Source: DASXAI01 sp963728985 (GTDB lineage Bacteria > Actinomycetota > Acidimicrobiia > Acidimicrobiales > Ilumatobacteraceae). From it: a stretch of DNA of 64,000 nucleotides. The notes beneath the pieces are model-generated. The model saw only the letters and a list, made by a program, of their open reading frames with translations. It ran no database searches and had not been told where the DNA came from. Within the stretch, counting starts at the first letter, position 1. Every line of letters starts with the position of its first letter. Made by a program: the position numbers and the translations under genes. Positions 41,428 to 49,966 of the stretch are shown one piece after another. The DNA lies in assembly GCA_963728985.1 (NCBI GenBank), contig CAVSME010000003.1, forward strand, positions 1,240,001-1,304,000, in the 5' to 3' direction.

Positions 41428-42912
41428 GTGAGCAACCACACCGACCCGAGCGACATCGTCCCCACGCTGATGTCGCCGCTCAACCCGCACGTCATCGTGC
41501 TGTTCGGCGCGGGCGGCGACCTGGCCCGGCGCAAGCTGCTCCCCGGGCTGATCCACCTGGCCGAGGCCGGCCTGCTCCCCGAGTGCCGCATCATCGGCAC
41601 GTCGCTGGAGGACTTCGACGACGAGGCGTTCCGGAAGTTCGCCCGTGCGGCGTGCGAGGAGTTCGCCAGCCGTCCCCTCTCGGACGCCGACTGGGCCGAG
41701 TTCGAGCGCAAGCTCAGCTACGTGAGCCAGGCCGAAGGGGCCGACGGCCTCCGCCATGCCGTCGCCCGGGCCGAGGCGGAGCTCGGGGGCGAACCCCGCC
41801 GCCTCCACTACCTGAGCATCCCGCCGAACGCGGCGCGGGCGGTGGTCGGGCTCCTCGGCGACGCCGGGTTGGTCGACCGGGCCCGCATCATCATGGAGAA
41901 GCCGTTCGGCACGAACCTGGGTACGGCGCGAGCGCTGAACTCGTCGCTGCACGAGACCTTCGCCGAAGAGCAGATCTACCGGATCGACCACTTCCTGGGG
42001 AAGGAAGCGGCGCAGAACATCCTCGCCTTCCGGTTCGCCAACGGCCTTTTCGAGCCGATCTGGAACCGGGACCACATCGACCACGTGCAGATCGACGTGC
42101 CCGAGACGCTCTCGCTCGATTCGCGTCTGGCGTTCTACGAGACGACGGGGGCCTATCGCGACATGGTGGTCACGCACCTGTTCCAGGTGCTCGCCTTCAT
42201 GGCCATGGAGCCGCCGACTGCGCTCGAGCCGGGCGCCATCAGCGAAGAGAAGAACAAGGTGTTCCGGTCGATGCGGCCCATCGAGCCGGCCAACGTGGTG
42301 CGGGGTCAGTACGCCGGGTACCGCGACGAACCGGGTGTGGCCCCCGACTCCGACACCGAGACGTTCATCGCCCTCAGGTGCGAGATCGACAACTGGCGCT
42401 GGGCCGGCGTGCCCTTCTACCTCCGGACCGGCAAGCGCATGGCCGAAGGAGCGCGCATCATCTCGATCGCCTTCCGCGAGCCACCCAAGAGCATGTTCCC
42501 CGCCGGCTCGGGGGTGGGCGCCCACGGGCCCGACCACCTCACGTTCGACCTCGCCGATGCGTCGAAGCTCTCCCTGTCCTTCTACGGCAAGCGGCCCGGA
42601 CCCGGCATGAAGCTCGACAAGCTCAGCCTCCAGTTCGCGCTGCACGAGACGGGTCGCCAGGGCGACGTGCTCGAGGCCTACGAGCGCCTGATCCACGACA
42701 CGATGAGCGGCGACCACACGCTGTTCACCACGGCGGAAGGCATCGAGCGACTCTGGGAGCTGTCGATCCCGCTCCTGCAGTCACCGCCGCCCGTGCGCGT
42801 CTACCAACCCGGGTCGTGGGGGCCGAACGCCATCCATCAACTCATCGCCCCCCACGCGTGGCGCTTGCCGTTCGAGCGTGGGTGGAGGGCTATGAGCGCG
42901 CCAGTGCGCTGA
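41428..42912 (+). CDS. zwf: Glucose-6-phosphate 1-dehydrogenase
   Basis: This 494-residue enzyme oxidises glucose-6-phosphate to 6-phosphogluconolactone, producing NADPH for the pentose phosphate route. The coenzyme motif is VLFGAGGDLARRKLLPGL (24-41), which fits the family's GxxGDLxxRK. The active-site motif is YRIDHFLGKEAAQN (184-197) with the catalytic His nearby. Length is normal. The start is GTG 41428. It is not next to other pentose phosphate genes. Its end overlaps the convergent oxidoreductase gene by 23 bases. Confidence 0.95.
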   Translation: MSNHTDPSDIVPTLMSPLNPHVIVLFGAGGDLARRKLLPGLIHLAEAGLLPECRIIGTSLEDFDDEAFRKFARAACEEFASRPLSDADWAEFERKLSYVSQAEGADGLRHAVARAEAELGGEPRRLHYLSIPPNAARAVVGLLGDAGLVDRARIIMEKPFGTNLGTARALNSSLHETFAEEQIYRIDHFLGKEAAQNILAFRFANGLFEPIWNRDHIDHVQIDVPETLSLDSRLAFYETTGAYRDMVVTHLFQVLAFMAMEPPTALEPGAISEEKNKVFRSMRPIEPANVVRGQYAGYRDEPGVAPDSDTETFIALRCEIDNWRWAGVPFYLRTGKRMAEGARIISIAFREPPKSMFPAGSGVGAHGPDHLTFDLADASKLSLSFYGKRPGPGMKLDKLSLQFALHETGRQGDVLEAYERLIHDTMSGDHTLFTTAEGIERLWELSIPLLQSPPPVRVYQPGSWGPNAIHQLIAPHAWRLPFERGWRAMSAPVR

Positions 42913-44914
42913 CGGTCACGGCGAAGCCCGACATGATGGGCATGCCGTTGAGGGGATCGACATCGGCCGTCGTGAGGAGCTGGTTCACGTCGGACGCGCC
43001 GTGGCCGTGCGGGAGCGAGACGACACCGGGCGATGTCGTGGCCGTGATCTCGACAGCGGCGGTGCAGGACCCGGCCGCGGTCGACACCACCGCCCTGTCG
43101 CCGTTGCCGAGGCCGCGCTCGGCGGCATCGTCGGGGTGGATGAACAGCGTCGGCACCGAAGGCCGCACAGCGAACGAGTTGTACTGGCGGCTCGTGCGCC
43201 GGTTGGTCATGACCAGCTCGGCCGGCGCTGGTGTCGGTGGCGACCACGAGCCGTCGAGCACGGCAACGAGCTCGGGCGGGGCCACATCGAGCACGCTCGG
43301 CAGCCGGTCGGGCACCAGCCAGCCCGGCGGCAGTGGATCGTCGGCCATGCCGTACGGGGCGGCCCGCACGTCCGTCCATGGGTGGCGGGCCCCGCTGGCC
43401 ATGACCTCCGCGATCACCTCGTCGTCGAGGTCGCGGCCGGCGAGCTGGGCGTCGCGCCGGGTGCTGCCGAACAGCGGCAGCCCGAGCCGCCGGCTGAGCT
43501 CGGCGAAGATCCACCACTGGTTCCGCCGCTCACCCACCGGCGCCACGACCGCCGGCGCGAACCGCAGGAACGGCTTGGCCTGGAGGTAGCCCGACACCAG
43601 GTCGGAGCGCTCGAAGTGGTCCTGCATGGGCAGCACGTGCGTGGCCACCGCCGTCGTCTCCGTGGGGTGCACGTCGATGGCCACGAGCAGATCGAGCTTC
43701 GCGAGGGCCTCGCGGAGCCGGGCGTTGCCGGGGATGGCCAGCGCTGGGTTCCCCAGCCGCACGAACAGCGCGCGGATGTGGCCGGCCTCGATCTCGTCGG
43801 CCAGCGCGGCACATGGCAGCTCGCCGGTCACGATGCGGGGCAGGTCCGGGCGGCTCGGCGGCCGGGGACCGAGGTCACCCCGACCGCTCGGCAGGGCGTC
43901 TTCGATCGGACGGAGGAACCCCGGGTTGAACGTCGCGCCGCCGTCACGGTCCAGGCTGCCGGTCACCGCGCTCAGCGCCCACACCAACCACTCGGTCAGG
44001 TTGGCCGAGCGGTTCATGTTCGTGCCGGTGCCGGTCTCGATGGCCACCCGGCCCGCCGCCAGCACGAGATCGGCCAGCTCGTCGAGCACGCTCGCCGGCA
44101 CGTTGCACACCTCGGCGGCTCGATCCCGGTCGAATGGGGCAACCGCCCGGCGCAGGCGCTCGACCCCGCCGGGGTCGGCACACGCCGCGAGGTAGTCCTC
44201 GTCGGGCCCGTCGGCCAGCACCCGGCGGATCAGGAACGCCAGCAGCGCCGGGTCCGTGCCCGGGCGCACGGCCACGTGGAGGTCGGCGTGACGGGCGGTC
44301 TCGGTGTTGCGGGGATCGATCACCACGACCTTCCCACCGCGGGCCCGCAGGTCGCGCAGGTAGACGATCGGGTTGGCGATCATGCGGCCGTGGCCGTGCG
44401 AGAGCACGGTGTTGACCCCGATGGCCAGGAGCAGCGAGGCCTGCTCCAGATCGGGTTGGAACATGAGCTGCACCCCGCTCACGAGCTGGGGCACCAGCTG
44501 CTTCCCCGAGCAGTCGATGCTGAGCGCGCTGTAGTGCTGGTCGGTCCCCAGGGCCCGGAAGAAGCCGTGGCCCATGGCGTAGCCCGACGGATCGAGCGGT
44601 CCGCCGGTCCCCACGTAGTGGGCGACGGCGGTGGGTCCGTGGTCGGCCACGATGCCGGTGGTGATGGCGGCGATGTCGTCGAGCGCCTCGTCCCACGAGA
44701 CGGCGGCGAAGGCGCCGGCGCGGCGCACCAGCGGCACGTCGAGACGGTCGGGGGCGTGGTGGAAGTCGGGTCCGGCCCGACCCTTCGTGCACGTGTAGCC
44801 GTAGGTCCACGGGTCGTCCGGATCGCCCACGACCCTGACCACCCGCTCGCCCTCGACGTCGACGAGCGTCCCGCAGCCGACAGCGCAGATACGGCAAGCA
44901 GTGGCCAGTCGCAT
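42890..44914 (-). CDS. Molybdopterin-dependent oxidoreductase (DMSO reductase family)
   Basis: This 674-residue enzyme of the DMSO reductase/formate dehydrogenase family is complete in one chain. The N-terminal 4Fe-4S motif is C7-x2-C10-x3-C14 ... C42 (CRICAVGC, YTCTKG). A likely molybdenum-ligand region is ALSIDCSGKQL (Cys135). Cofactor-binding segments follow (VVVIDPRNTETA, ATHVLPMQDHFE). The C-terminal domain has SLPHGHG and NQLLTTADVDPLNGMP. No Tat signal precedes the cluster, so it is probably cytoplasmic. No partner subunits are adjacent. The start is ATG 44914; substrate unknown. Confidence 0.9.
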   Translation of the reverse strand: MRLATACRICAVGCGTLVDVEGERVVRVVGDPDDPWTYGYTCTKGRAGPDFHHAPDRLDVPLVRRAGAFAAVSWDEALDDIAAITTGIVADHGPTAVAHYVGTGGPLDPSGYAMGHGFFRALGTDQHYSALSIDCSGKQLVPQLVSGVQLMFQPDLEQASLLLAIGVNTVLSHGHGRMIANPIVYLRDLRARGGKVVVIDPRNTETARHADLHVAVRPGTDPALLAFLIRRVLADGPDEDYLAACADPGGVERLRRAVAPFDRDRAAEVCNVPASVLDELADLVLAAGRVAIETGTGTNMNRSANLTEWLVWALSAVTGSLDRDGGATFNPGFLRPIEDALPSGRGDLGPRPPSRPDLPRIVTGELPCAALADEIEAGHIRALFVRLGNPALAIPGNARLREALAKLDLLVAIDVHPTETTAVATHVLPMQDHFERSDLVSGYLQAKPFLRFAPAVVAPVGERRNQWWIFAELSRRLGLPLFGSTRRDAQLAGRDLDDEVIAEVMASGARHPWTDVRAAPYGMADDPLPPGWLVPDRLPSVLDVAPPELVAVLDGSWSPPTPAPAELVMTNRRTSRQYNSFAVRPSVPTLFIHPDDAAERGLGNGDRAVVSTAAGSCTAAVEITATTSPGVVSLPHGHGASDVNQLLTTADVDPLNGMPIMSGFAVTVSALARS

Positions 44915-44957
44915 CGCGGGATTTAAGCCGAGGTCGGGCCGGGCCACAACTGCCACG

Positions 44958-45809
44958 ATGGCCCCGATGGACTTCGCCAGGGCGTTGTGGTTGCGCGTCG
45001 AGACCATCCATGCAGTGACGTACTTCGACCCGATCGCCACCGAGGCCACGACAGCGGCGGGCCTGAAGGGCTTCTGGATGGGCTACTTCGGGGCGCGTGC
45101 AGCGCCCATGGGGGCGGTCAGCGCCGGCGTGGTGGAGGCCACGTTCTTCAACTTCGCCCCGAGCTTCGTGCGCCGGTGGGTCCCGGATGTCTGGGAGCGC
45201 TGCCCTCCGGCGCGGCTGCTGGACGCCCGCAGCAGCGCCGCCGGGCAGTCGCTGCGAGCCATCGCCCCCGCCGTCGATGCACTCGCTCACGACGTCGCTG
45301 GGCTCGTCGCCGACGCCCTCGATCGGTGCGTACCGGCGGGGCGTCCGCTGTTCGCCGCCAACCGCGACGTGCCCCTACCAGACGATCCAGTGGCGGCACT
45401 GTGGCAGCAGTGCACCAGCCTGCGCGAGCACCGCGGCGATGGCCACGTGGCCGCGCTCACGGCCGCCGGTCTCGACGGGCTGGAAGCCCACGTCCTCATC
45501 GCCTCCGACGGCGGTACGAGTGCCGACGATCTGCAGAAGACGCGCGGGTGGACGCCCGAGGACTGGCAGGCTGCTGCTCGGCGGTGCGCGGAGAAGGGGC
45601 TCGTCGACGCGGACGGGCTGACGGATGCCGGGCGTGCCCTTCGGGTCGACGTGGAGGCGGCCACCGACCGGCTCGCGGGAGCGCCGTTCGCGGCGTGGCC
45701 CGCAGCCGCGCGTGACAGGTTGATCGCGGCGCTGGACCCGGTGGCGACGGCCGTGTCGCGCTCCGGCGTGATCCGCTACCCGAACCCGATCGGTCTGCCG
45801 CCCCTGTGA
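44958..45809 (+). CDS. SCO6745-type conserved actinobacterial protein
   Basis: This 283-residue protein resembles the SCO6745 family, found widely in actinobacteria. Family-like text includes ALWLRVETIHAVTYFDPIA, GFWMGYFGARAAPMG, FFNFAPSFVRRWVPDVW and a C-terminal winged-helix-like half (LQKTRGWTPEDWQAAARRCAEKGLVDADGLTDAG). That C-terminal part looks like a MarR-type domain, so DNA binding is possible, but the family has no proven function. The start is ATG 44958; ATG 44967 is close behind. Confidence 0.78.
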   Translation: MAPMDFARALWLRVETIHAVTYFDPIATEATTAAGLKGFWMGYFGARAAPMGAVSAGVVEATFFNFAPSFVRRWVPDVWERCPPARLLDARSSAAGQSLRAIAPAVDALAHDVAGLVADALDRCVPAGRPLFAANRDVPLPDDPVAALWQQCTSLREHRGDGHVAALTAAGLDGLEAHVLIASDGGTSADDLQKTRGWTPEDWQAAARRCAEKGLVDADGLTDAGRALRVDVEAATDRLAGAPFAAWPAAARDRLIAALDPVATAVSRSGVIRYPNPIGLPPL

Positions 45810-45819
45810 GCTCGCTCGG

Positions 45820-46782
45820 TCAGGCGTGCGAGACCTGGCGGTACTTCGCCTTGTAGGCGTCGAAGTTCCACGTGCTGAGGAACTTCTCCGCGGCGGCCCG
45901 ACCGCTGTCGAAGAGCATCCGCTTGTCGCTGTCGGTGAGGTCGAAGTCGGTGGCCCGCAACTTGCCGCAGTCCACGAAGATCGTGCGGTCCACGACCGAG
46001 GGTTGGTCGAGGTACATCTGGTCGTGGAAGTTGGTCATCGTGCCGACCATGCCCTTGAGGAGCCCGATCGGGCCGCCGATGGGCGTGGGCTTCTGGTTGG
46101 CATCGGGTCGGCCGGACAGCTTGATGCCGAACGTGGGCCAGCGGGGCTCGACACCGTCGTCGCGGTCGAACACGCCGACAGGGAAGTTGGACAGCATCCC
46201 GCCGTCGACGAAGCAGCTGTCGCCGTCGCGCCACGGCTGGAAGAACAGGGGGATGGACATCGACATGCGCACCGCCGTGGCGATCTTCTCGCCGTCGGGG
46301 TCACGGCCGAGGCGGGACTGGTAGTCCCACGGCCAGTGCACGAGGCGGCCGGCCGACAGATCGGACGCCATCACCACGAGGCGGTAGGTGTGCTGGAGAT
46401 CGGCGGCGGCGCCGGGATCGTCGAGACGGAGGTCGGCGAACGTGTGCTTGCCCACCTTGGCCAGCTCGTCGGTCAACCACTCCAGCAGGTACTTGCCCTG
46501 GTAGATGCCGTCGTGGAAGAGCACCTCGATGCCCTTGCCGAGCGGACCCAGCCGACCGAAGAAGTTGGCGTCCTGGAACTTGTTGTAGTCGACGGCCCAC
46601 ATGATCTTCTGCAGGTCGGCGGCGCGGATCTGAGCCGCCACCAGGGCTCCGACGATGGCGCCGGCCGACGTACCGGCGATGCGGTGGAACTCGTAGCCGT
46701 GCTCCTCCAGGACGGAGATGGCCCCCACCAGGCCGATGCCCTTCACCCCGCCACCCTCGAGTACGAGATCAGCCGATTCCAT
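45820..46782 (-). CDS. Patatin-like phospholipase
   Basis: This 320-residue patatin-family acyl hydrolase has the oxyanion loop LEGGGVKGIGLVG (8-20). The Ser39 nucleophile lies in GTSAG and Asp193 in VDGGMLSNFPVGVF, giving the complete Ser-Asp dyad. It hydrolyses phospholipid or other acyl esters; the true substrate is unknown. The start is ATG 46782 with GGAGGGACC upstream. No signal peptide is visible. Confidence 0.92.
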   Translation of the reverse strand: MESADLVLEGGGVKGIGLVGAISVLEEHGYEFHRIAGTSAGAIVGALVAAQIRAADLQKIMWAVDYNKFQDANFFGRLGPLGKGIEVLFHDGIYQGKYLLEWLTDELAKVGKHTFADLRLDDPGAAADLQHTYRLVVMASDLSAGRLVHWPWDYQSRLGRDPDGEKIATAVRMSMSIPLFFQPWRDGDSCFVDGGMLSNFPVGVFDRDDGVEPRWPTFGIKLSGRPDANQKPTPIGGPIGLLKGMVGTMTNFHDQMYLDQPSVVDRTIFVDCGKLRATDFDLTDSDKRMLFDSGRAAAEKFLSTWNFDAYKAKYRQVSHA

Positions 46783-46818
46783 GGTCCCTCCTCCGTGGGC
46801 GCGCTGGCGCCACACACC

Positions 46819-46848
46819 TTGAAGAGGCTCGCGCAAATGCTGTGATAC
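46819..46848 (+). promoter_or_regulatory. Possible sigma-70-type promoter in the patatin-Hsp70 spacer
   Basis: TTGAAG (46819-46824) and TGATAC (46843-46848) are spaced by 18 bases on the plus strand, opposite to both flanking genes. Transcription would start near 46855. It is only a sequence match and overlaps the 5' leader of the patatin gene. Confidence 0.35.
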
Positions 46849-46854
46849 GTGCTC

Positions 46855-47053
46855 GCCAGGGCGCCGAGCAAGCCCTGCCGCGGGGTCGGCGGGAGCTGGG
46901 GTGATGCGGCGGGCGGCTGGTGGTCGCGGCGAAGTCTGTGCGCGCGGCGGGCCCGGTCAGCGTTCCGCCGAGTGAGCCCGGCCTCCCCGGGCAGAGCCCA
47001 CCCCTTCGCCTTTGGCCGCCGGCGAGGACCGCCCGCCCCCCGTTCGGGGGTTT
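46855..47053 (+). ncRNA. Candidate small RNA ending in an intrinsic terminator
   Basis: The 404-base spacer between the patatin and Hsp70-like genes has no convincing protein-coding frame. On the plus strand it holds a promoter-like sequence and, about 200 bases later, a compact terminator: CCCCC (47037-47041), loop GTTC, GGGGG (47046-47050), then TTTG. The interval contains several GC-rich hairpins, such as GCTCG...CGAGC near 46850 and GCCCGG...CCGGGC-type pairings near 46970. No known RNA family was recognised. Part of it is also the leader of the patatin gene on the other strand. Confidence 0.3.
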
Positions 47054-47137
47054 GTGCGCCGATCGTGACTACGGCGACGGAACCATCGGGCACCCCTGGG
47101 TCACATAGCTCCGGGCTCCGTGACCAGAGCGCTCGGG

Positions 47138-47180
47138 AACAGCCTCCCTCAGCCGCGTGGATCGGTCGGGAGGCTGTTTC
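47138..47180 (-). terminator. Terminator hairpin after the Hsp70-like gene
   Basis: AACAGCCTCCC (47138-47148) pairs perfectly with GGGAGGCTGTT (47168-47178) around a 19-base loop. It lies 7 bases past the stop of the minus-strand Hsp70-like gene. Confidence 0.7.
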
Positions 47181-47186
47181 GCGTCA

Positions 47187-49073
47187 CTACGACGGGCGCA
47201 GGGTCGTGGGTGTGGTCGTGACGGCGGGCGGCTTCGGGGTGGTGACCGGCGGAGGTGCCGGCGTGGTGGCCGGTGTCGTGGGCGCCGCCGTCGCTGGGGT
47301 CGTGTCCTGCGTCTGCGGGCTGGCCGCCGTGGCCGGGGTGCGCTTGGTCGTCGTGCGGGTGGAGCTGGGCTTGACCACGTCGACGGTGATGGTGACCGTT
47401 CCCGTGCCGAGGGTGCCGGTCAGGGTGGCCTTGCCCACTACGCCGGCGGTGATCGTCGTCGCGGCGCCGCCCGACGCGGTGGCGACGTCGGGCTTGGTGC
47501 TGTCCCACGCCACCCCGTTCAGCTGCTCGGCAGTCGCATCGACGTTGGCGTCGGTCGTGCCCGAGACGACGACGGGCAGTGAGCCTCCGGGATTGAGCGT
47601 GACCTCGGGCTGGTCGACCAGCAGCGCGATGACCTGGGCCGCCACGGTGGTCGGTGGGATCGTCGTCGTCGGCACGGTCGTCGGTGGCAACGTGGTCGGA
47701 GGCAGGGTGGTGGCCACGGTCGTGACGCTGGTGGTCGTCGCCGCGACCGTCCCCGATCCCTGCGACGGCCGCAGGGCGATCGCACCCACGATCACGGCGG
47801 CGATGGCGGCCACACCGACGGCAGCACCGATCGTGACGAGTCGCCGCACTCGTGCTCTCGATGACGCGGCGCCGGCGTCGGCGTAGGGCACCGGGCTGAC
47901 GACGGCCTCGGGCTGGTCCTCCACCGGCAGCGCGTCGTCCACGGGCGCCAGTGCGTCGACGGGTGGAGGTACCTCGATGCGCGGCGGAGGTAGAGGCTTC
48001 GGTGCGGTGCTGGCCCGCACCGCCCACAACGCCGCCCCGAGGCACACGGCGAACTTGGGATGGCTGTCGAGCGCGATCCGGGCCGGCCAGCGTCGACCGA
48101 GGGCTTCGGCCACGCACGGCATGCGGCTGGCCCCGCCGACCAGGAGGATCGAGTGGAGATCGGCCGGGTTCACCGACGCGTAAGTGAGGGCCTGCTCGAA
48201 CACGGCCATGGACTGCTCGATCAGGGGCCGAGCCAGCTCTTCGAGCTCGCGCCGGGTGAGGCGGATCGTGGTGACGGTGGAGCCGACGACGACGTCGATG
48301 TCGGTGGCGAGCTCCTCCGACAGGAGCTCCTTGGCGATGGTGATGTCGCGCCGCAGACGCGCCATCTCCCTCGAGATGTTCGGGTCACGCTCGTCGAAGT
48401 TGTCGCCATCGAGCTCGGCGCGCCTCATGACGTACCGGAGGAGCGCCTGGTCGAGGTCGGCACCGCCGAGCTGGTCGTCACCGGCCGGGCGCCCGAGGAC
48501 CTCGAACCCGTCGCCGGTACTGCGCAGGATCGACGCGTCGAAGGTGCCGCCACCGAAGTCGTAGACGCCGACGATGGACCCGGCCGGAACCCGATCACGG
48601 CTGGCGTAGTACGCGGCCGCGGCCTCTGGTTCGGTGACGAGCGACAGCTTCGTGTCATCGCCCACGATGCGGCGGGCGAGGGCGTGGAACGTGTCCCGCC
48701 GGAAGGCACCCCAGAACGCCGGGAACGTGAACACCACCTCGGACGGCGTGCTCCCTTCACGCTCGCACGCTCGGGAGAAGACCCACGCGCCCAGCGCCTC
48801 CTCCAACGCCTCAGCGGTGATGAACTCCTCGCCGACGAGGATGGGATCGCGCTCGCCGAACTGTCGCTTGAACTCGAGCGCCAGCCGGGTCGGGTGGGCG
48901 CCGCCCCGGACCAGCGCGGCGTCGCCGATCAACGTGGCGTCGTCGCTGCGGAACACTGCTGACGGGATCGCCGCCGCGTGGGCGCCGAGGCTGATGACCT
49001 CGACGCGGCCATCAGCGACGACGCCGGCGGCCGTGAAGCTCGTACCGAGGTCGATTCCCAGCGCCCACGACAT
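47187..49073 (-). CDS. Hsp70-type ATPase domain fused through a membrane helix to an Ig-like domain
   Basis: This 628-residue protein starts with a full Hsp70/actin-type nucleotide-binding domain (1-350). Phosphate-1 is ALGIDLGTSF, phosphate-2 is VGVYDFGGGTFDAS (168-181), and the adenosine motif is SILLVGGASRMP (308-319). The usual peptide-binding domain is absent. Instead there is a Pro-rich linker, one membrane helix at about 411-434, a Thr/Pro-rich stalk (445-476) and a BIG2-like Ig domain at about 483-568 (VTLNPGGSLPVVV ... NGVAWDSTKPDVATASGG ... ITAGVVGKATLTGTL). A long Thr/Pro tail ends it. The ATPase should be cytoplasmic and the Ig domain outside. Role unknown; possibly envelope-linked signalling or assembly. 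Confidence 0.85.
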   Translation of the reverse strand: MSWALGIDLGTSFTAAGVVADGRVEVISLGAHAAAIPSAVFRSDDATLIGDAALVRGGAHPTRLALEFKRQFGERDPILVGEEFITAEALEEALGAWVFSRACEREGSTPSEVVFTFPAFWGAFRRDTFHALARRIVGDDTKLSLVTEPEAAAAYYASRDRVPAGSIVGVYDFGGGTFDASILRSTGDGFEVLGRPAGDDQLGGADLDQALLRYVMRRAELDGDNFDERDPNISREMARLRRDITIAKELLSEELATDIDVVVGSTVTTIRLTRRELEELARPLIEQSMAVFEQALTYASVNPADLHSILLVGGASRMPCVAEALGRRWPARIALDSHPKFAVCLGAALWAVRASTAPKPLPPPRIEVPPPVDALAPVDDALPVEDQPEAVVSPVPYADAGAASSRARVRRLVTIGAAVGVAAIAAVIVGAIALRPSQGSGTVAATTTSVTTVATTLPPTTLPPTTVPTTTIPPTTVAAQVIALLVDQPEVTLNPGGSLPVVVSGTTDANVDATAEQLNGVAWDSTKPDVATASGGAATTITAGVVGKATLTGTLGTGTVTITVDVVKPSSTRTTTKRTPATAASPQTQDTTPATAAPTTPATTPAPPPVTTPKPPAVTTTPTTLRPS

Positions 49074-49150
49074 CTCGTGCTCCCCCAAATCCCGGCGTGA
49101 CTGTAGTGGGGAGCACGTTGGCCTCGCTGAAGTACGCGACGGGTGTGGGC

Positions 49151-49864
49151 TCAGCCCGCCGTCGCTGGCTCGACGCCGAGCTGGGCCCACATGGCGTTGA
49201 TGTCGCCGATGCCGCGGTGCTCGACGATGCGGCCGTCCTGCACCCGGTCGACGTGCATGACGGTGAAGTCGACCTGGTTGCCAGTGGCGGGCACGCCCAT
49301 GAGCTCGCCGTCGTGGCAACCTCGGTAGCGGCCGATGGTGGCCACGGTGTCGCCTTCGGCGACGACGAAGTCGAACTCGTGGCGGCCGTCGGAGAACGCG
49401 TCGAGGAACGACTGGCCGAATGCGACGAAGCCGGGCCAGTCGAGAACGGTCGTGCCGAACACGGTGGCCTCGAACGCGCGGTCGACGGCGTCGAAGTGAG
49501 CGAGGGCGCCGCGGTCGAAGTCCGAGTAGAAGCTGACCACCGGGAACCCGAGCGGGTTGCCCACCGCGGTGCCCCGCCACACGCTCTCGTCGACGACGAA
49601 GTCGTCGCCGTAGTAGCGGTGCGTCGAGGTCACGTCCTGCTGGTCGAGATCGGCGAACAGGTGCTCGTAGAAGCCTCGTGCCTGGTCCTTCCCGCGCAGG
49701 GGCCCGGTCGGCGACCCGATCACGTCGTGGTCGACGTCGGTGGCGAGGGTGCGCAGGACGCCGTCGACGTCGTCGCGGCCCTCGAACGCGAAGTGCTCGT
49801 CGATCACCCGGTCCATCGCCGCTCTCGTGCGGCGGGCCGGCGAGATGGTCCTGTCCTGGTACAT
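49151..49864 (-). CDS. Double NTF2/SnoaL-like protein
   Basis: This 237-residue protein is made of two NTF2-like halves. The first (about 15-110) contains the SnoaL-type text GPLRGKDQARGFYEHLFADL. The second (about 120-237) contains VLDWPGFVAFGQSFLDAFSDGRHEFDFVVAEGDTVA and TGNQVDFTVMHVDRVQDGRIVEHRG, the ester-cyclase signature. Such proteins cyclise, isomerise or bind small molecules. It is divergent from the TetR regulator, which probably controls it. Reaction unknown. Confidence 0.85.
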   Translation of the reverse strand: MYQDRTISPARRTRAAMDRVIDEHFAFEGRDDVDGVLRTLATDVDHDVIGSPTGPLRGKDQARGFYEHLFADLDQQDVTSTHRYYGDDFVVDESVWRGTAVGNPLGFPVVSFYSDFDRGALAHFDAVDRAFEATVFGTTVLDWPGFVAFGQSFLDAFSDGRHEFDFVVAEGDTVATIGRYRGCHDGELMGVPATGNQVDFTVMHVDRVQDGRIVEHRGIGDINAMWAQLGVEPATAG

Positions 49865-49879
49865 GGTTCGCTCCTCGGT

Positions 49880-49936
49880 TTGACATCTCCTGGTACTCGG
49901 TTCCTATCATGTAACTAGAGTTCCATAAGCTGTCAA
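49880..49936. promoter_or_regulatory. Divergent promoters with TetR-type operator
   Basis: Plus strand: TTGACA (49880-49885) and TATCAT (49905-49910), 19 bases apart. Minus strand: TTGACA (49936-49931) with a TACATG box 17 bases on. Between them lies an imperfect dyad, GGTACTCGGTT (49892-49902) against GGAACTCTAGTT on the other strand (49924-49913). This fits autoregulation by the TetR gene together with control of the SnoaL-like gene. Confidence 0.55.
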
Positions 49937-49966
49937 GGGTGAGCCGCACGAGATGAAGGGACGGCC

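Noticed and set aside
46743..47093. A 116-residue minus-strand protein upstream of the patatin gene
   Set aside because: Composition looks like non-coding GC-rich DNA and it runs into the patatin gene in another frame.
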